A stretch of 64,000 nucleotides of DNA from Lactococcus sp. S-13 (GCF_004210295.1 NZ_SDAK01000002.1:1-64000), one strand, 5' to 3'; shown: positions 35,691 through 44,571, counted from the first letter of the stretch. The notes: a model not told the origin generated them from the sequence alone. Numbers and translations are program-made.

Positions 35691-36008
35691 ATGAGTCTAC
35701 CAGAACGGTTAAAAATTCTTAGAAAAGAACATAAAATAACACAAAAAAATCTTGCAATAAAACTTGGAATAGCCCAGCCTAGAATACTAGAGTGGGAAAA
35801 AGGAAAGAGAACTCCTAATAAAGATAGCCTAGAAAAACTTGCAAAAGTATTTAATGTTTCTGTTAGTTACCTTTTGGGAGAGACAAACATCCGTTCAGCA
35901 AATAAGATAAATGAACTAATGGAACATCTTTCTGAACCAAGCCAAGAAAGGGTAATAAGTTTTGCCCAAAAATTATTTGAAGAAGAAGAAAAAAATAGGA
36001 CTCCTTAG
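35691..36008 (+). CDS. Cro/CI-family HTH regulator
   Basis: 105 residues from the ATG at 35691 (AAAGGAAAT upstream). It is an HTH_3 domain: LKILRKEHKITQKNLAIKLG then IAQPRILEWEKGKRTPNKDS. A helical tail (RVISFAQKLFEEEEKN) probably mediates dimerisation. It lies next to the iterons of the first replicon and divergent to the small-gene cluster, so it may control either. Targets are unknown. Confidence 0.85.
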   Translation: MSLPERLKILRKEHKITQKNLAIKLGIAQPRILEWEKGKRTPNKDSLEKLAKVFNVSVSYLLGETNIRSANKINELMEHLSEPSQERVISFAQKLFEEEEKNRTP

Positions 36009-36101
36009 AGTCCCTTTTAATTTATTTATATTATATATTTTGTCTTTTGTTCTTTTGGGAAAAAATGTAAGCTTATTTTCATTGCCTATACAGCATTAAA
36101 T

Positions 36102-36172
36102 ACCTACAAAATACTGTGTATTCACCTACAAAAAACTGTGTATTCACCTACAAAAAACTGTGTTAGCCCCTA
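36102..36172 (+). repeat. Theta origin: three and a half 22-bp iterons
   Basis: Tandem copies start at 36102, 36124 and 36146 with core ACCTACAAAAAACTGTGTAT, followed by a partial CCTAC copy. They lie 70 bases before the rep gene. Directly repeated 22-bp iterons with a trailing half copy are the origin layout of lactococcal RepB theta plasmids. Confidence 0.88.
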
Positions 36173-36242
36173 CTTTTAAATTGACGATGTAGGTGTGTTG
36201 TGTTAATATTAGGCTAAGTAAAACACTTTAGGAGTTATACCT

Positions 36243-37397
36243 ATGCTAGAACAGAAAAATACTGAAGAATTACAATATCAATTAGAATTGAACTCAAGAA
36301 AAGTAGCGCAACACAATGATTTAATTACAAGTGTCGCAAAAATGGATAAAACACCATTAAAAATTTTTGAGTTAGCAGTATCATGTATTGATACTAAAAA
36401 CCCTCCCAAAGACAATATTGTGTATTTATCCAAAAAAGAGGTATTTGATTTTTTTAAAGTAACTGATAATGATAAACATACTCGTTTTAGAGAAGCGATT
36501 GAAAAAATGCAAAAGACTGCTTATTTTGAGATAAGAGAAGAACAAAAAAAGGGATTTAAGTTTAGAAGTATAATACCAATTCCAGAAGTAGAGTGGACAG
36601 ATTATAGTGATGAGGTATTGATCCGTTTTGATATAGCTATCATGCCTTACCTAATAGAATTAGGGACTAAGTTTACTCAATATGCTATTTCAGATATAAT
36701 TGAGCTTCAAAGTAAGTACAGTATAATTTTGTATAAATGGTTTTGTATGTTTTATAATCAATTTGAAACTTACCAATTTTCAGGCGAACGTAATCAAGCA
36801 CAACTTTACGATTTAAATAACCCTAAAATATCTGTAAATAAATTGAGAGAGTTAACAGATACGTTGGAAGATTATAAGAGGTTCGATAATTTTGAAAAGC
36901 GAGTAATCAAAGATGCAATAAATGAAATTAGCCTTCATACTCATTTTAATATCACTTATGAAAAAATAAAAAAAGGGAGATCAATCGACTCAATCCAGTT
37001 TCATATCGTCAAGAAAATAAATTGGAAAGATGAAAATTATAAACGTAATGATGTACAAGCACAATTGACCGAAGAACAAAAACAAGCTCAAAATCAGGTT
37101 AATTATGCGGTAGCAGTCTCCAATCCATTAACTATGAAGCTTATCACCGCTTCTTTATTGTCTGCAGCAGATATTGCAAATCAAGATACAATTTTAGGAC
37201 TTGCTGAGAGTGTTTATCCGATTTATGATAAACTTGTGAAGGAACTAGGGGAAGATGCGTTAGAAACGCACATGAGTTACGTAAGAAAAAAAATGGTTGA
37301 CTATACAGAAACAAAGAAAAATATTGTTAAATATTTAAGTGTAGCAGCAACGCAATACCTTAATTCAAGATTGAGCCAGCAAGAAATTAGAAAATAG
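36243..37397 (+). CDS. repB: Theta replication initiator (Rep_3, lactococcal RepB type)
   Basis: 384 residues. The N-terminal Rep_3 winged-helix part includes LISVAKMDKTPLKIFELAVS-type sequence and ISDIIELQSKYSIILYKWF. The C-terminal part (residues 270-384) is plasmid-specific. It binds the iterons just upstream to open the origin. AGGAGTTATACC precedes the ATG. A short gene and a strong terminator follow. Confidence 0.9.
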   Translation: MLEQKNTEELQYQLELNSRKVAQHNDLITSVAKMDKTPLKIFELAVSCIDTKNPPKDNIVYLSKKEVFDFFKVTDNDKHTRFREAIEKMQKTAYFEIREEQKKGFKFRSIIPIPEVEWTDYSDEVLIRFDIAIMPYLIELGTKFTQYAISDIIELQSKYSIILYKWFCMFYNQFETYQFSGERNQAQLYDLNNPKISVNKLRELTDTLEDYKRFDNFEKRVIKDAINEISLHTHFNITYEKIKKGRSIDSIQFHIVKKINWKDENYKRNDVQAQLTEEQKQAQNQVNYAVAVSNPLTMKLITASLLSAADIANQDTILGLAESVYPIYDKLVKELGEDALETHMSYVRKKMVDYTETKKNIVKYLSVAATQYLNSRLSQQEIRK

Positions 37398-37432
37398 AGC
37401 TACAATTCTATCTGCAAAAAGAGGTGAATAAG

Positions 37433-37504
37433 ATGGTTCAACTAAATGAAAACACAAGGATAATTGGGAAAGTTGTAGAAGCTTTTACCCCAATTAAAAA
37501 ATAG
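37433..37504 (+). CDS. 23-residue peptide after repB, possibly an orfX remnant
   Basis: It starts MVQLNENTRIIGKVVEAF, with AAGAGGTGAATAAG as ribosome site, and ends right before a terminator. In many lactococcal theta plasmids a second gene follows repB; this may be its truncated start. Confidence 0.35.
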   Translation: MVQLNENTRIIGKVVEAFTPIKK

Positions 37505-37510
37505 TATTAA

Positions 37511-37557
37511 AAAAGTGAAAATCAACGTTTAAAAGATTTGTTGATTTTCACTTTTTT
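37511..37557 (+). terminator. Terminator of the repB unit
   Basis: AAAAGTGAAAATCAAC and GTTGATTTTCACTTTT form a 16-bp perfect stem with a T run. Confidence 0.9.
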
Positions 37558-37625
37558 ATTCTTGTTATTTATTATGTTTTTAAACCCTTTGAAGGATTAG
37601 CAGACTAACAACGATGAGGGTTATC

Positions 37626-37820
37626 TTAGAGCTCTTCTAACTCTTCTTTATCAGAATTTTTGGTTGTTGGTTTCCATATTTTTTCTTTAGGTAACATATT
37701 GCTAGAGATATCTCTATACGCTTCTTTAATTCCACTTTTTACAGCCCATTTGATAACAAAGTATAAAGTAACAAAAAATATAAAACCACTTCCACCGCTA
37801 AGACCTAAATTTTCCCACAT
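37626..37820 (-). CDS. Small DUF6019-like membrane protein
   Basis: 64 residues. One membrane helix (GFIFFVTLYFVIKWAV) is followed by KSGIKEAYRDISSNML, a pattern seen in small single-helix proteins of Firmicutes, and an acidic tail. GAGGAGATATT precedes the ATG. The function is unknown. Confidence 0.5.
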   Translation of the reverse strand: MWENLGLSGGSGFIFFVTLYFVIKWAVKSGIKEAYRDISSNMLPKEKIWKPTTKNSDKEELEEL

Positions 37821-38178
37821 AATATCTCCTCTTTCAAATTCAATTTATAATTAAATACTAGCCTTCATTTTTAGCTAGATTTTAGCATAATGTAAATAAT
37901 TTAGCAAATAGAGAATAAGGTTTCTCTAAGAGATAATACTCTCTGAAAGAGGTTTGTCTTATATCAAATCAGTTTTTGTTGAAGATTTTACTCCTACTGG
38001 AAAATTTTTTAGAAAGAAAGTGGGAGTAAATGGAGTCCTTTTATTTTTATGTTTGAAAAAATACGTCAGTTATTTTGTTAAAAATAAATAGTTAATAGTT
38101 ATATATAATAGTTACAGTTACAGTTACAGTTAAGGGGCGATTTTAAGGCTTAACCATGCGGTTTCTAGAGGTTATAAT

Positions 38179-38614
38179 CGTAAAAATGTTGTACTGAGGA
38201 GTAAAAATGTTGTACTGAGGAGTAAAAATGTTGTACTGAGGAGTAAAAATGTTGTAGGTATGTCGTAAAAATTGCGTATTAGTTCCTAAAAATGTTGTAG
38301 GTATGTCGTAAAAATGTTGCTTATAATCGTAAAAAAGTTGTTTATGGTCGTAAAAATGTTGCTTATAATCGTAAAAATGTTGTATTTGTACTGGACATAA
38401 TGGTAAAAAAAGTGTATATTAAAAAAAATAGCTTTCAAATCGTAAAAATGTTGTACTTTTGATGAAGTTTTCCTTAGATAAAAAGAAAATTTATATAAAA
38501 ATATGGTTTTTCTACTATGAAAGGCATAAAAAATACACCTTTTTTACGATTATAAGCAGTTTATGGATCACGGTACACTTCTAGTACTGTTAAGTACACT
38601 TTTAATACTGGTAA
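38179..38614 (+). repeat. Second replication origin: iteron cluster and operator repeats
   Basis: About eleven copies of a GTAAAAATGTTGTA-type iteron lie between 38179 and 38457. Some are spaced by CTGAGGA, others by GGTATGTC or CTTATAATC. One inverted copy (TTTTTACGATTATAAGC) lies near 38541-38557. Two tandem 21-bp repeats beginning GTACACTT (38573 and 38594) abut the ribosome site of the rep gene. This is a replication origin with an autoregulatory operator; a GTTACA microrepeat lies upstream at 38111-38134. Confidence 0.82.
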
Positions 38615-38623
38615 AGGAGTCCT

Positions 38624-39982
38624 ATGCAAAATTTTAATCTTTTAGATGAACTTGAGGATGAAGAGAAATTTAGAAACGATATTAAATACAGCCGTCAACT
38701 TCCAGAGATGTTTTCTACGGAGGATATTAACGCAGCAAGTGAAAATATAACATTTGCTATCTTAGGGGAATTGAGGGATAGGTACAATGGCGCTGAACCA
38801 GTAACCTTTTCCTATCAAGAACTGGCAGAACTTGGTGGCTTGTGGGTAACGAGAAAAAATGGGACTAAAAGCTTATATAATGGCAAGAGATTACAAAAAA
38901 TAATGTATGATCTCAATGACGCTCTCAAAAACTTTTCCTACTACCAGGTTAGAGAGACTAATGAAGACGGAACTCCTAAGTCTTGGAAGACAATTAATAT
39001 CTTCAGTATCATAGATTTTGATGGTACAAAAAAAGAGGTAAAATTGACCATCTCGAATGCTGAAATTAGTCCTCAACAAGTTGATGCCAAAGGGAATATA
39101 ATCAATAAACCTTTACACGTCTATGATTTGATAAATTCAAAAGATTGGCGAACTGTAAAACATCTTCAGTACAGTAGGGGGATAAATAACAGTCTACCTT
39201 CAAAATATTCAAAAAGAATTTATCGTTTCATCAGCGAATTTAGAGGATTTCCTAAAGGGACTAAGATGCGAATAGATGATTTTGACAAGAAAATCTTAAA
39301 GATATTAAAAACTGAGGAAGAAGTTTTTAGTAAAAATAGTGAAGTTTTTGATTTAAGAAAAAACAGAAAAAAATATTTGGAGACAGCAGTAAAAGAGATT
39401 TCTGAATTAAGAACAGCTGAGGGTGAGCAAATAGTAAAAAATCTTGATTATGTATACCACATGACGGGGCGGAGAATTCAATCAATCGAGTTTATTTTTA
39501 CACCATTTAGTGCAGATTTAACAGGTAATAGTGGTCTTGCATTAACTAAACGTACTTCTTCTCCTGGTAAAACTAGCCCGTTTGTAGAAGATGCGAAACG
39601 GGTTTTAGAGTATTTAAATTACCTATGGAGTGTTGATATTGAACAAAATGATACAGGAATGTTAGTTTATGTTCCACATAATGGAAGTATCCAATTTGAT
39701 ACTGACGATAGTAAACTTTTACAGCCGATTCATAGTTTATTAGAACATGGTGTGCCTATTGAGGAACTATTTCAAGTAGCAGAAATGAAAGCTATTGAGT
39801 GGAAGTTCATGAGCCCTGGAATGAATATTAATCTTAAACCAAGTGTTGTTTTTGGACTTAAGTACTCTGAGTACAGGGTATTTGTGGAATTTTTTAGAAA
39901 TAATAATTTATCATGGTTCATCTGCGATTTAGATCAACAAGATTTTGAAATTCCTCTTGATGGTCCATGGAATGAATGTTAA
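38624..39982 (+). CDS. Second Rep_3-type replication initiator
   Basis: 452 residues. A winged-helix region around residues 185-225 (LPSKYSKRIYRFISEFRGFP then KGTKMRIDDFDKKILKI) matches Rep_3 initiators, but the protein is longer than usual and differs from RepB at 36243. AGGAGTCC precedes the ATG, and the gene is preceded by its own iterons. It is presumably the initiator of a second, compatible theta replicon. Confidence 0.75.
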   Translation: MQNFNLLDELEDEEKFRNDIKYSRQLPEMFSTEDINAASENITFAILGELRDRYNGAEPVTFSYQELAELGGLWVTRKNGTKSLYNGKRLQKIMYDLNDALKNFSYYQVRETNEDGTPKSWKTINIFSIIDFDGTKKEVKLTISNAEISPQQVDAKGNIINKPLHVYDLINSKDWRTVKHLQYSRGINNSLPSKYSKRIYRFISEFRGFPKGTKMRIDDFDKKILKILKTEEEVFSKNSEVFDLRKNRKKYLETAVKEISELRTAEGEQIVKNLDYVYHMTGRRIQSIEFIFTPFSADLTGNSGLALTKRTSSPGKTSPFVEDAKRVLEYLNYLWSVDIEQNDTGMLVYVPHNGSIQFDTDDSKLLQPIHSLLEHGVPIEELFQVAEMKAIEWKFMSPGMNINLKPSVVFGLKYSEYRVFVEFFRNNNLSWFICDLDQQDFEIPLDGPWNEC

Positions 39983-40142
39983 AAGTGTATTCGTATTTAA
40001 TATACGGAAACCCTATTAAATAGCATCCATACACAACAAACATACGTATAAACAACAAATGTAAATATACTTGATATTTGTGGGTGTAAGATACTTAAAA
40101 ACAAGTATTTGATAAATTAAGAGTATATGATACAATCAATCT
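39983..40142. other. AT-rich spacer after the second rep gene
   Basis: It contains one ATACGTAT-like site at 40041-40050 of the series seen around parA. No gene is supported. Confidence 0.4.
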
Positions 40143-40420
40143 ATAAGAATGAGGAGCATAAGCTCATATGGAAAAGTCAAGCAGTTTGGTCACTGTCTTG
40201 ATTTTTTTGTATTGAAAAAACCAGCTAATCAGTTTGGTTTGACTCCTACGAAGGTGCAGACTATTTTTTGTGGCGCTTTTTGCGTTTTTTTAGGAAATGT
40301 TTATGGTTAGTCATCCATAATTTAAACAAAAAAAGTAACATTTCCACCACCAGTGTGGCAACGGCTCGAATGAAAATAAGAAACTTACAAAATTACTCCG
40401 TTTAATTTATGACTCAGATT
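40143..40420 (-). pseudogene. Decayed Fst-type par locus
   Basis: 112 bases (40255-40366) are an exact inverted copy of the Fst locus at 42170-42281. The toxin start codon is replaced (AAG where the intact locus has ATG), and the flanking pairing repeats have drifted (CTTATTTTCATT versus CTCATTCTTATA). The toxin cannot start at the normal place. The antisense half may still be transcribed. Confidence 0.75.
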
Positions 40421-40492
40421 AAGGGAATCTTCACACAGGGTAACAACGAGGACGATTATATGTAACAAACACAATCATGAATACAAGTATAA

Positions 40493-40620
40493 ACATACGT
40501 AAGGTATATATTTACACCTACCTCTTGACATCATAACTGTGTGCTGCTATAATAAATACAAGCAATAAGTATACGTATGTTTAATCCATATATCCATGTA
40601 ATTGTGAATATACGTACAAA
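40493..40620 (+). promoter_or_regulatory. parA promoter with ATACGTAT repeats (likely partition site)
   Basis: TTGACA (40525-40530) and TATAAT (40548-40553) are 17 bases apart. Sites of ATACGTAT type lie at about 40041, 40494, 40571, 40610 and again after parA at about 41479. Repeats that flank a parA gene are typical of centromere and operator sites bound by the small ParB. Confidence 0.65.
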
Positions 40621-40633
40621 TAAAGGAGTGAAA

Positions 40634-41425
40634 ATGAAAATTGTAACCTTTTCAGCCATTAAAGGCGGTGTTGGTAAAACTACATTAGCGTATAATTATG
40701 GAGAGTGGCTAGCAAAATCAGGGAAGAATGTACTCTTTATTGATTTGGATCATCAATGCAACTTGTCCCAAATTTATGATATTTACGACAATGAAGAGAC
40801 AGTAGGAAATATTTTCAAAGGATCTGGAAGAGTAAAAATTCATGAGATTTCCGATAAAGTTAGCTTAATTTCAGGAGATATGAGACTGGATGCTATCGAG
40901 AGAGATATTGAAAATAAGACTAATAAAAATATGTTACTTTATTTATGGTTTGCTGATAATTATGAAAGAGTAAATTTAGAGCAGTATGATTTTATTATAA
41001 TAGATACTCACCCAGATTTTTCAACAGCAACTAAAAATGCTCTTATTGTAAGTAATTCTATAATTAGCCCTATAACACCAAGTGAACATGGCTATAATGC
41101 AAAATTTAATCTTGAAGAAAGAGTAAAAGATTTAAAAATTGAAGCTATCGACTATAACACCAGAAAATCATACTTCACAGCAAATTTATATTATGTTGCT
41201 AATATGGTAAAACATAATACAAGCTCATCAAGACAATTGTTAGAAGCTCTTAAAGACGAAGATAATGTTGTTGCAGTAATCCCAGAAAAGGAACTTTTCA
41301 ACAGAACTACTCTGGATAAAAAATCAATTGCTGATTTAAAACTTGATACAAAAGTATATCAAAAACAGAAAAAATTCTTTGATGATATTGCAAAGAGTTT
41401 TGATATTATTAGCGAAAAAATATAA
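40634..41425 (+). CDS. parA: ParA-type partition ATPase
   Basis: 263 residues from the ATG at 40634 (AAAGGAGTGAAA upstream); the longer open frame from 40577 overlaps the promoter. Deviant Walker A is KGGVGKTTLAYNYGEWL, then DLDHQCNLSQIY and the switch motif IDTHPDFSTAT. ParA drives plasmid segregation on the nucleoid. A small ribbon-helix-helix partner follows. The pair resembles PrgP/PrgO-like systems. Confidence 0.92.
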   Translation: MKIVTFSAIKGGVGKTTLAYNYGEWLAKSGKNVLFIDLDHQCNLSQIYDIYDNEETVGNIFKGSGRVKIHEISDKVSLISGDMRLDAIERDIENKTNKNMLLYLWFADNYERVNLEQYDFIIIDTHPDFSTATKNALIVSNSIISPITPSEHGYNAKFNLEERVKDLKIEAIDYNTRKSYFTANLYYVANMVKHNTSSSRQLLEALKDEDNVVAVIPEKELFNRTTLDKKSIADLKLDTKVYQKQKKFFDDIAKSFDIISEKI

Positions 41426-41530
41426 GTAACTACATCACATATAAATGTAACGATTGCTATTAAATAACATTTATATGTATACGTAATAAGCATGAATTAT
41501 AAATGTGAATATATTCAAGAGGAGAAACAA

Positions 41531-41767
41531 ATGGCATTTGAACCACGTAATAAAAATATAACTGAAGCATTACGCACCCCTACTGAGAGTGTAGTTAATA
41601 AAGAAGAAGCGTTAATCATTCCAAGTTTTAAGGATACAACAGAAAAAACTCAAAATTATACTTTTAGTTTACAGCCAAGTGTGAGAAAAAAATTGACTGC
41701 TGTATCAAAAGAGCAGGGATTTCCTTCAGCATCAAGCTTCCTAAATTCTCTTATAAAAGGACTCTAG
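41531..41767 (+). CDS. Small ParB/PrgO-like centromere-binding protein
   Basis: 78 residues from the ATG at 41531 (AGAGGAGAAACAA upstream). The N-terminus is flexible; the C-terminus (FSLQPSVRKKLTAVSKEQGF then PSASSFLNSLIKGL) is a ribbon-helix-helix pattern. Its place after parA and the flanking repeats support a partition adaptor and repressor role. Confidence 0.75.
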   Translation: MAFEPRNKNITEALRTPTESVVNKEEALIIPSFKDTTEKTQNYTFSLQPSVRKKLTAVSKEQGFPSASSFLNSLIKGL

Positions 41768-41769
41768 TA

Positions 41770-41929
41770 ATGGATAAAGATGAATTAATCAGGCAACAAC
41801 GAGAAAACAGCTAAAAAGCCAATTACACAATTAAAGAAAATTGAGACTCAATTAGAAAAATTAGAGTTTGAAGGAACGGAAGAAGAACAAGAAATTAAGA
41901 AAAAATTGATTGAGTTGCTGATGAAATAG
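41770..41929 (+). pseudogene. Frameshifted small coiled-coil gene after parB
   Basis: It starts MDKDELIRQQ at 41770 and stops after 14 codons. The next frame continues without break as NEKTAKKPITQLKKIETQLE onward to the TAG at 41929. One extra base (or two missing) separates the halves. The intact product would have about 53 residues and be helical. Confidence 0.6.
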
Positions 41930-41933
41930 AAAA

Positions 41934-41957
41934 GAGGGCTAAAGTTAGCCCCTTTTC
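41934..41957 (+). terminator. Terminator of the partition operon
   Basis: AGGGCTAA(ag)TTAGCCCC followed by TTTT. Confidence 0.8.
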
Positions 41958-42149
41958 ATTTAAGAAATATTTATAATTTGTTCAATGGATATACGGATTT
42001 TAACAAATTACTTGCTTATTTCCAGGAAAACGAGTAATTTAATTTGCTCTAGCTTTCAAGGAGTTCTACAAAACAACTTTTATTATGATATAATTTTTAG
42101 TGGCGCACCCTGACCATGTGAAACATGCCTGGAAAGGGGGTGAAGTTTT

Positions 42150-42275
42150 ATGTTTCTCATTTTCGTTCAAGCCGTTGCCACACTGGTGGTGGAAATGTTA
42201 CTTTTTTTGTTTAAATTATGGATGACTAACCATAAACATTTCCTAAAAAAACGCAAAAAGCGCCACAAAAAATAG
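42150..42275 (+). CDS. fst: Fst-type type I toxin, locus A
   Basis: 41 residues: hydrophobic helix (FLIFVQAVATLVVEMLLFLF) and a basic tail (KKRKKRHKK). The message starts near 42101 after TATAAT (42089-42094) with the GTGGCGCACC leader and an AAAGGGGGTG ribosome site within a 5' structure, as in par of pAD1. CTCATTTTCGTT occurs both at the toxin start and in the antisense RNA (42389-42400). The peptide damages the membrane in the family; the antisense RNA prevents translation in plasmid-bearing cells. Confidence 0.85.
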   Translation: MFLIFVQAVATLVVEMLLFLFKLWMTNHKHFLKKRKKRHKK

Positions 42276-42326
42276 TCTGCATCCCTAGGGGAAGAGAGAC
42301 CAGCTTGACCAGCTGGTTTTTGCATA

Positions 42327-42400
42327 TAAAAAAACCAAGACAGTGACCAAACTGTACTTGGTTTTTTTTTTATGTGAAGCTTACGCTCCTCATTTTCGTT
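42327..42400 (-). ncRNA. RNAII-like antitoxin RNA, locus A
   Basis: A minus-strand TATAAT (42407-42412) drives about 70 nt that begin AACGAAAATGAG, pairing with the toxin start repeat. They end in CCAAG...CTTGG with a T run. It converges on the toxin message through shared terminators. Confidence 0.75.
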
Positions 42401-42520
42401 AATATAATTATATCATATTTCATTTAGTTGTCAAACTTACAGACTAATATTTTAAGTACTCATATCTAAAAGTTTCGAAAAAACTCTAATTGAAGAAGAG
42501 ACTAATTTTAGCCCCTTTAT

Positions 42521-42871
42521 TTAAGAAATATTTATAATCTGTTCAATGGATATGAGATAGATTTTATCTGTTGATTTTATTCTGACTTGATTATTGATAA
42601 ATTCAGAAACAAAACCATAGACTTCAGTTAATTTATTTTTAGAATGATATTTAACTTTGATTTGTACCTGATTAGAAAAAGACTGGTTAAGAAGATGAAG
42701 TACTGCATGAGTTGATAAAGTTTGAGTGACTTTATCATTTTTTTGTTCCTTTTCAAAGGTATTTTGAGCCTCCATAAGTTCTCCAGTCGCAAATGCACCC
42801 CATTTCATCATCCCTCGATCGTGATAAGTCCGAATGACCTCATAAGGGCTATAGGAACGATCAACTGACAT
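42521..42871 (-). CDS. YolD-like protein
   Basis: 116 residues from the ATG at 42871, which follows AAGGAGGAAACAG and overlaps the umuC stop by 11 bases. The pattern DRSYSPYEVIRTYHDRGMMK WGAF and the C-terminal beta region match YolD-like proteins that accompany Y-family polymerases in Firmicutes. It probably assists or controls the polymerase. Confidence 0.8.
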   Translation of the reverse strand: MSVDRSYSPYEVIRTYHDRGMMKWGAFATGELMEAQNTFEKEQKNDKVTQTLSTHAVLHLLNQSFSNQVQIKVKYHSKNKLTEVYGFVSEFINNQVRIKSTDKIYLISIEQIINIS

Positions 42872-44327
42872 CTGTTTCCTCCTTGTTTTGGCTTGCTGCA
42901 TGACCTCCGATAAGCTTGTTCCGATGGATCACACGTGATCCCGCAGATAAACTACTTGCCTTTTGGATGGAGAGAAAATCGAACTTTTCTCTAATTTCAT
43001 CAATGGTTTTTTGAAGGGCTTCTTGCTTTTCATTGGATTGATTCTCTTCAACACTTTCAAATAGCGAAAGTTGTTTGAAAGAACTATCAGAGAGCTGATT
43101 CCCACTTATCCCTATTTGCCTTATTGCTCCTCCCTGGTATTTTTCACGGAATAGTGAGATTGCCAGTTCTTGTAAATCTTTTGTGTTTTGAGTGGCTTCA
43201 ATATTGCGTGAAACCTTAATCGAAGCGTATTCAGAGGTTGCTGCAGCCCCTGCGTAGAGCGAAAGGTTACTTGCTAATTTATCCCCTTTTCTCAGCCTTA
43301 CCGCTAAGTTTTCCGCCATTTCGTTAATCACAAGCTCAATTTCTCTTTGGTTATGATAGTCACGTGGTAGAATTTGAGAATTGCTGAAGCTAGAAGATTT
43401 AGGCGTATATTTCTCTCTGACATTGCTTTCGTCGATGCCGTTAGCGTGGAAAAAATGCTGCAGTCCGATCGTTCCTAATTTTTGCTTCAGCAAAAGAGGG
43501 TCAGCATTCGCAAGCTCTTTGATAGAAGTGATCCCCAACTTGTTTAAACGTTGCTCAGTGCGTTTCCCGATTCCCCAGAAGTCTGTCATCTTAGGAAGCG
43601 TCCACAGCTTACTAGGCACATCCTCATAACGGATTAATGCCCTCATATTCTGATTATGCTTAGCATAGTTATCCATCGCAAGCTTGGCGAGCAGGGGGTT
43701 ATCTCCCATTCCTACAGTGACGTAAAGCCCTAACTTATGCAAAATTTCTCGTTGCAAATCTAAAGCAATCAAATTCATTTGCTCATATCTGTTTTTAATA
43801 CCAGGATAAAATAGATTAAGGGATTCAGTAATATCCAAAAAAGATTCATCAATCGAGTAAGAATGAATTTCTTCAATTGATGTGTAATTGGTAAGAATAT
43901 CGGTTACCTTTATTTTATAATCTACATACAATTGCATTTGAGGGGGAACAATCCAAGTGCGCTTTGCCCAAGATTCAATAAAAGCAACGTACTGCAAAGT
44001 CGGTTCAGTTCGCTGTCCATGAATGTCCGTATGCGTTCTATACCATCGGGGATAATTGAATTTTCTTGTTTCTATAAGAAAAGGTAAGTCGCTGGCACGA
44101 CTTATGTTTTTCATCCCAAAAACTTTTTTAAATGTGGGACTAGAGGCAAGAGTTAACCCTTTAGTATTATCCGCTCGACTCATGACGCAAAGAGAAGTCG
44201 TTAGAGGGTTGAGGTTTCGTTGAACGCACTCAATAGAAGCATAATTTGACTTGACATCCTCAAAAAGAATCGCTCGTCGAGGTTCAAGGGAGTAGTCAAA
44301 AAAATGGTTTAGTTTTTGGTTATCCAT
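42861..44327 (-). CDS. umuC: Y-family DNA polymerase (UmuC/ImpB type)
   Basis: 488 residues from the ATG at 44327 (GGTGGAGGGACAA upstream). Catalytic carboxylates are in ILFEDVKSNYASIEC and SYSIDESFLDITESL. A helix-hairpin-helix part (MTDFWGIGKRTEQRLNKLGI) and a little-finger region follow. It performs translesion synthesis and raises mutation under SOS; plasmid versions can confer UV tolerance. One atypical point is Glu in place of the usual first Asp-x-Asn order (FEDVKS), which retains the acidic residue. Confidence 0.92.
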   Translation of the reverse strand: MDNQKLNHFFDYSLEPRRAILFEDVKSNYASIECVQRNLNPLTTSLCVMSRADNTKGLTLASSPTFKKVFGMKNISRASDLPFLIETRKFNYPRWYRTHTDIHGQRTEPTLQYVAFIESWAKRTWIVPPQMQLYVDYKIKVTDILTNYTSIEEIHSYSIDESFLDITESLNLFYPGIKNRYEQMNLIALDLQREILHKLGLYVTVGMGDNPLLAKLAMDNYAKHNQNMRALIRYEDVPSKLWTLPKMTDFWGIGKRTEQRLNKLGITSIKELANADPLLLKQKLGTIGLQHFFHANGIDESNVREKYTPKSSSFSNSQILPRDYHNQREIELVINEMAENLAVRLRKGDKLASNLSLYAGAAATSEYASIKVSRNIEATQNTKDLQELAISLFREKYQGGAIRQIGISGNQLSDSSFKQLSLFESVEENQSNEKQEALQKTIDEIREKFDFLSIQKASSLSAGSRVIHRNKLIGGHAASQNKEETDVS

Positions 44328-44362
44328 TTGTCCCTCCACCAATAAACACAATACGAAATATA

Positions 44363-44423
44363 AGTTTTACTGATATTATACCCCAAAAACAACCGCAAAT
44401 CAATATAAAATATCAGAAAAACT
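44363..44423 (-). promoter_or_regulatory. umuC promoter with split inverted repeat
   Basis: TTGATT (44398-44403) and TATAAT (44375-44380) are 17 bases apart on the minus strand. AGTTTTACTGATATTATA (44363-44380) and TATAAAATATCAGAAAAACT (44404-44423) are inverted copies that cover the -10 and the region above the -35. This suggests an SOS-type repressor site. Confidence 0.65.
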
Positions 44424-44571
44424 ATTAAAAACGTTTTGAGTTATATGGAATGTGCTATCATGAACAGGGATGTTAGAAGCAAAAATTCTGACCTCTAAAT
44501 TCATAGCGACTAATGATTAATGAGTTAGCGTTACTTAATTGATAAAGAAGTCTAAACATATTTTAAAAAAA

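Larger units (their letters stand above)
41958..42553. repeat. 35-bp direct repeat flanking Fst locus A
   Basis: ATTTAAGAAATATTTATAAT onward is present at 41958-41992 and at 42519-42553, with one mismatch. The right copy includes the 3' end of the yolD-like gene, so the left copy is a tail fragment of that gene. The Fst locus was probably inserted or exchanged between them. Confidence 0.8.

Noticed and set aside
38179..38457. CRISPR-like array of short repeats
   Set aside because: The repeats are 13-21 bases with spacers of similar short sequence, lie before a replication initiator and have no cas genes; they are iterons.
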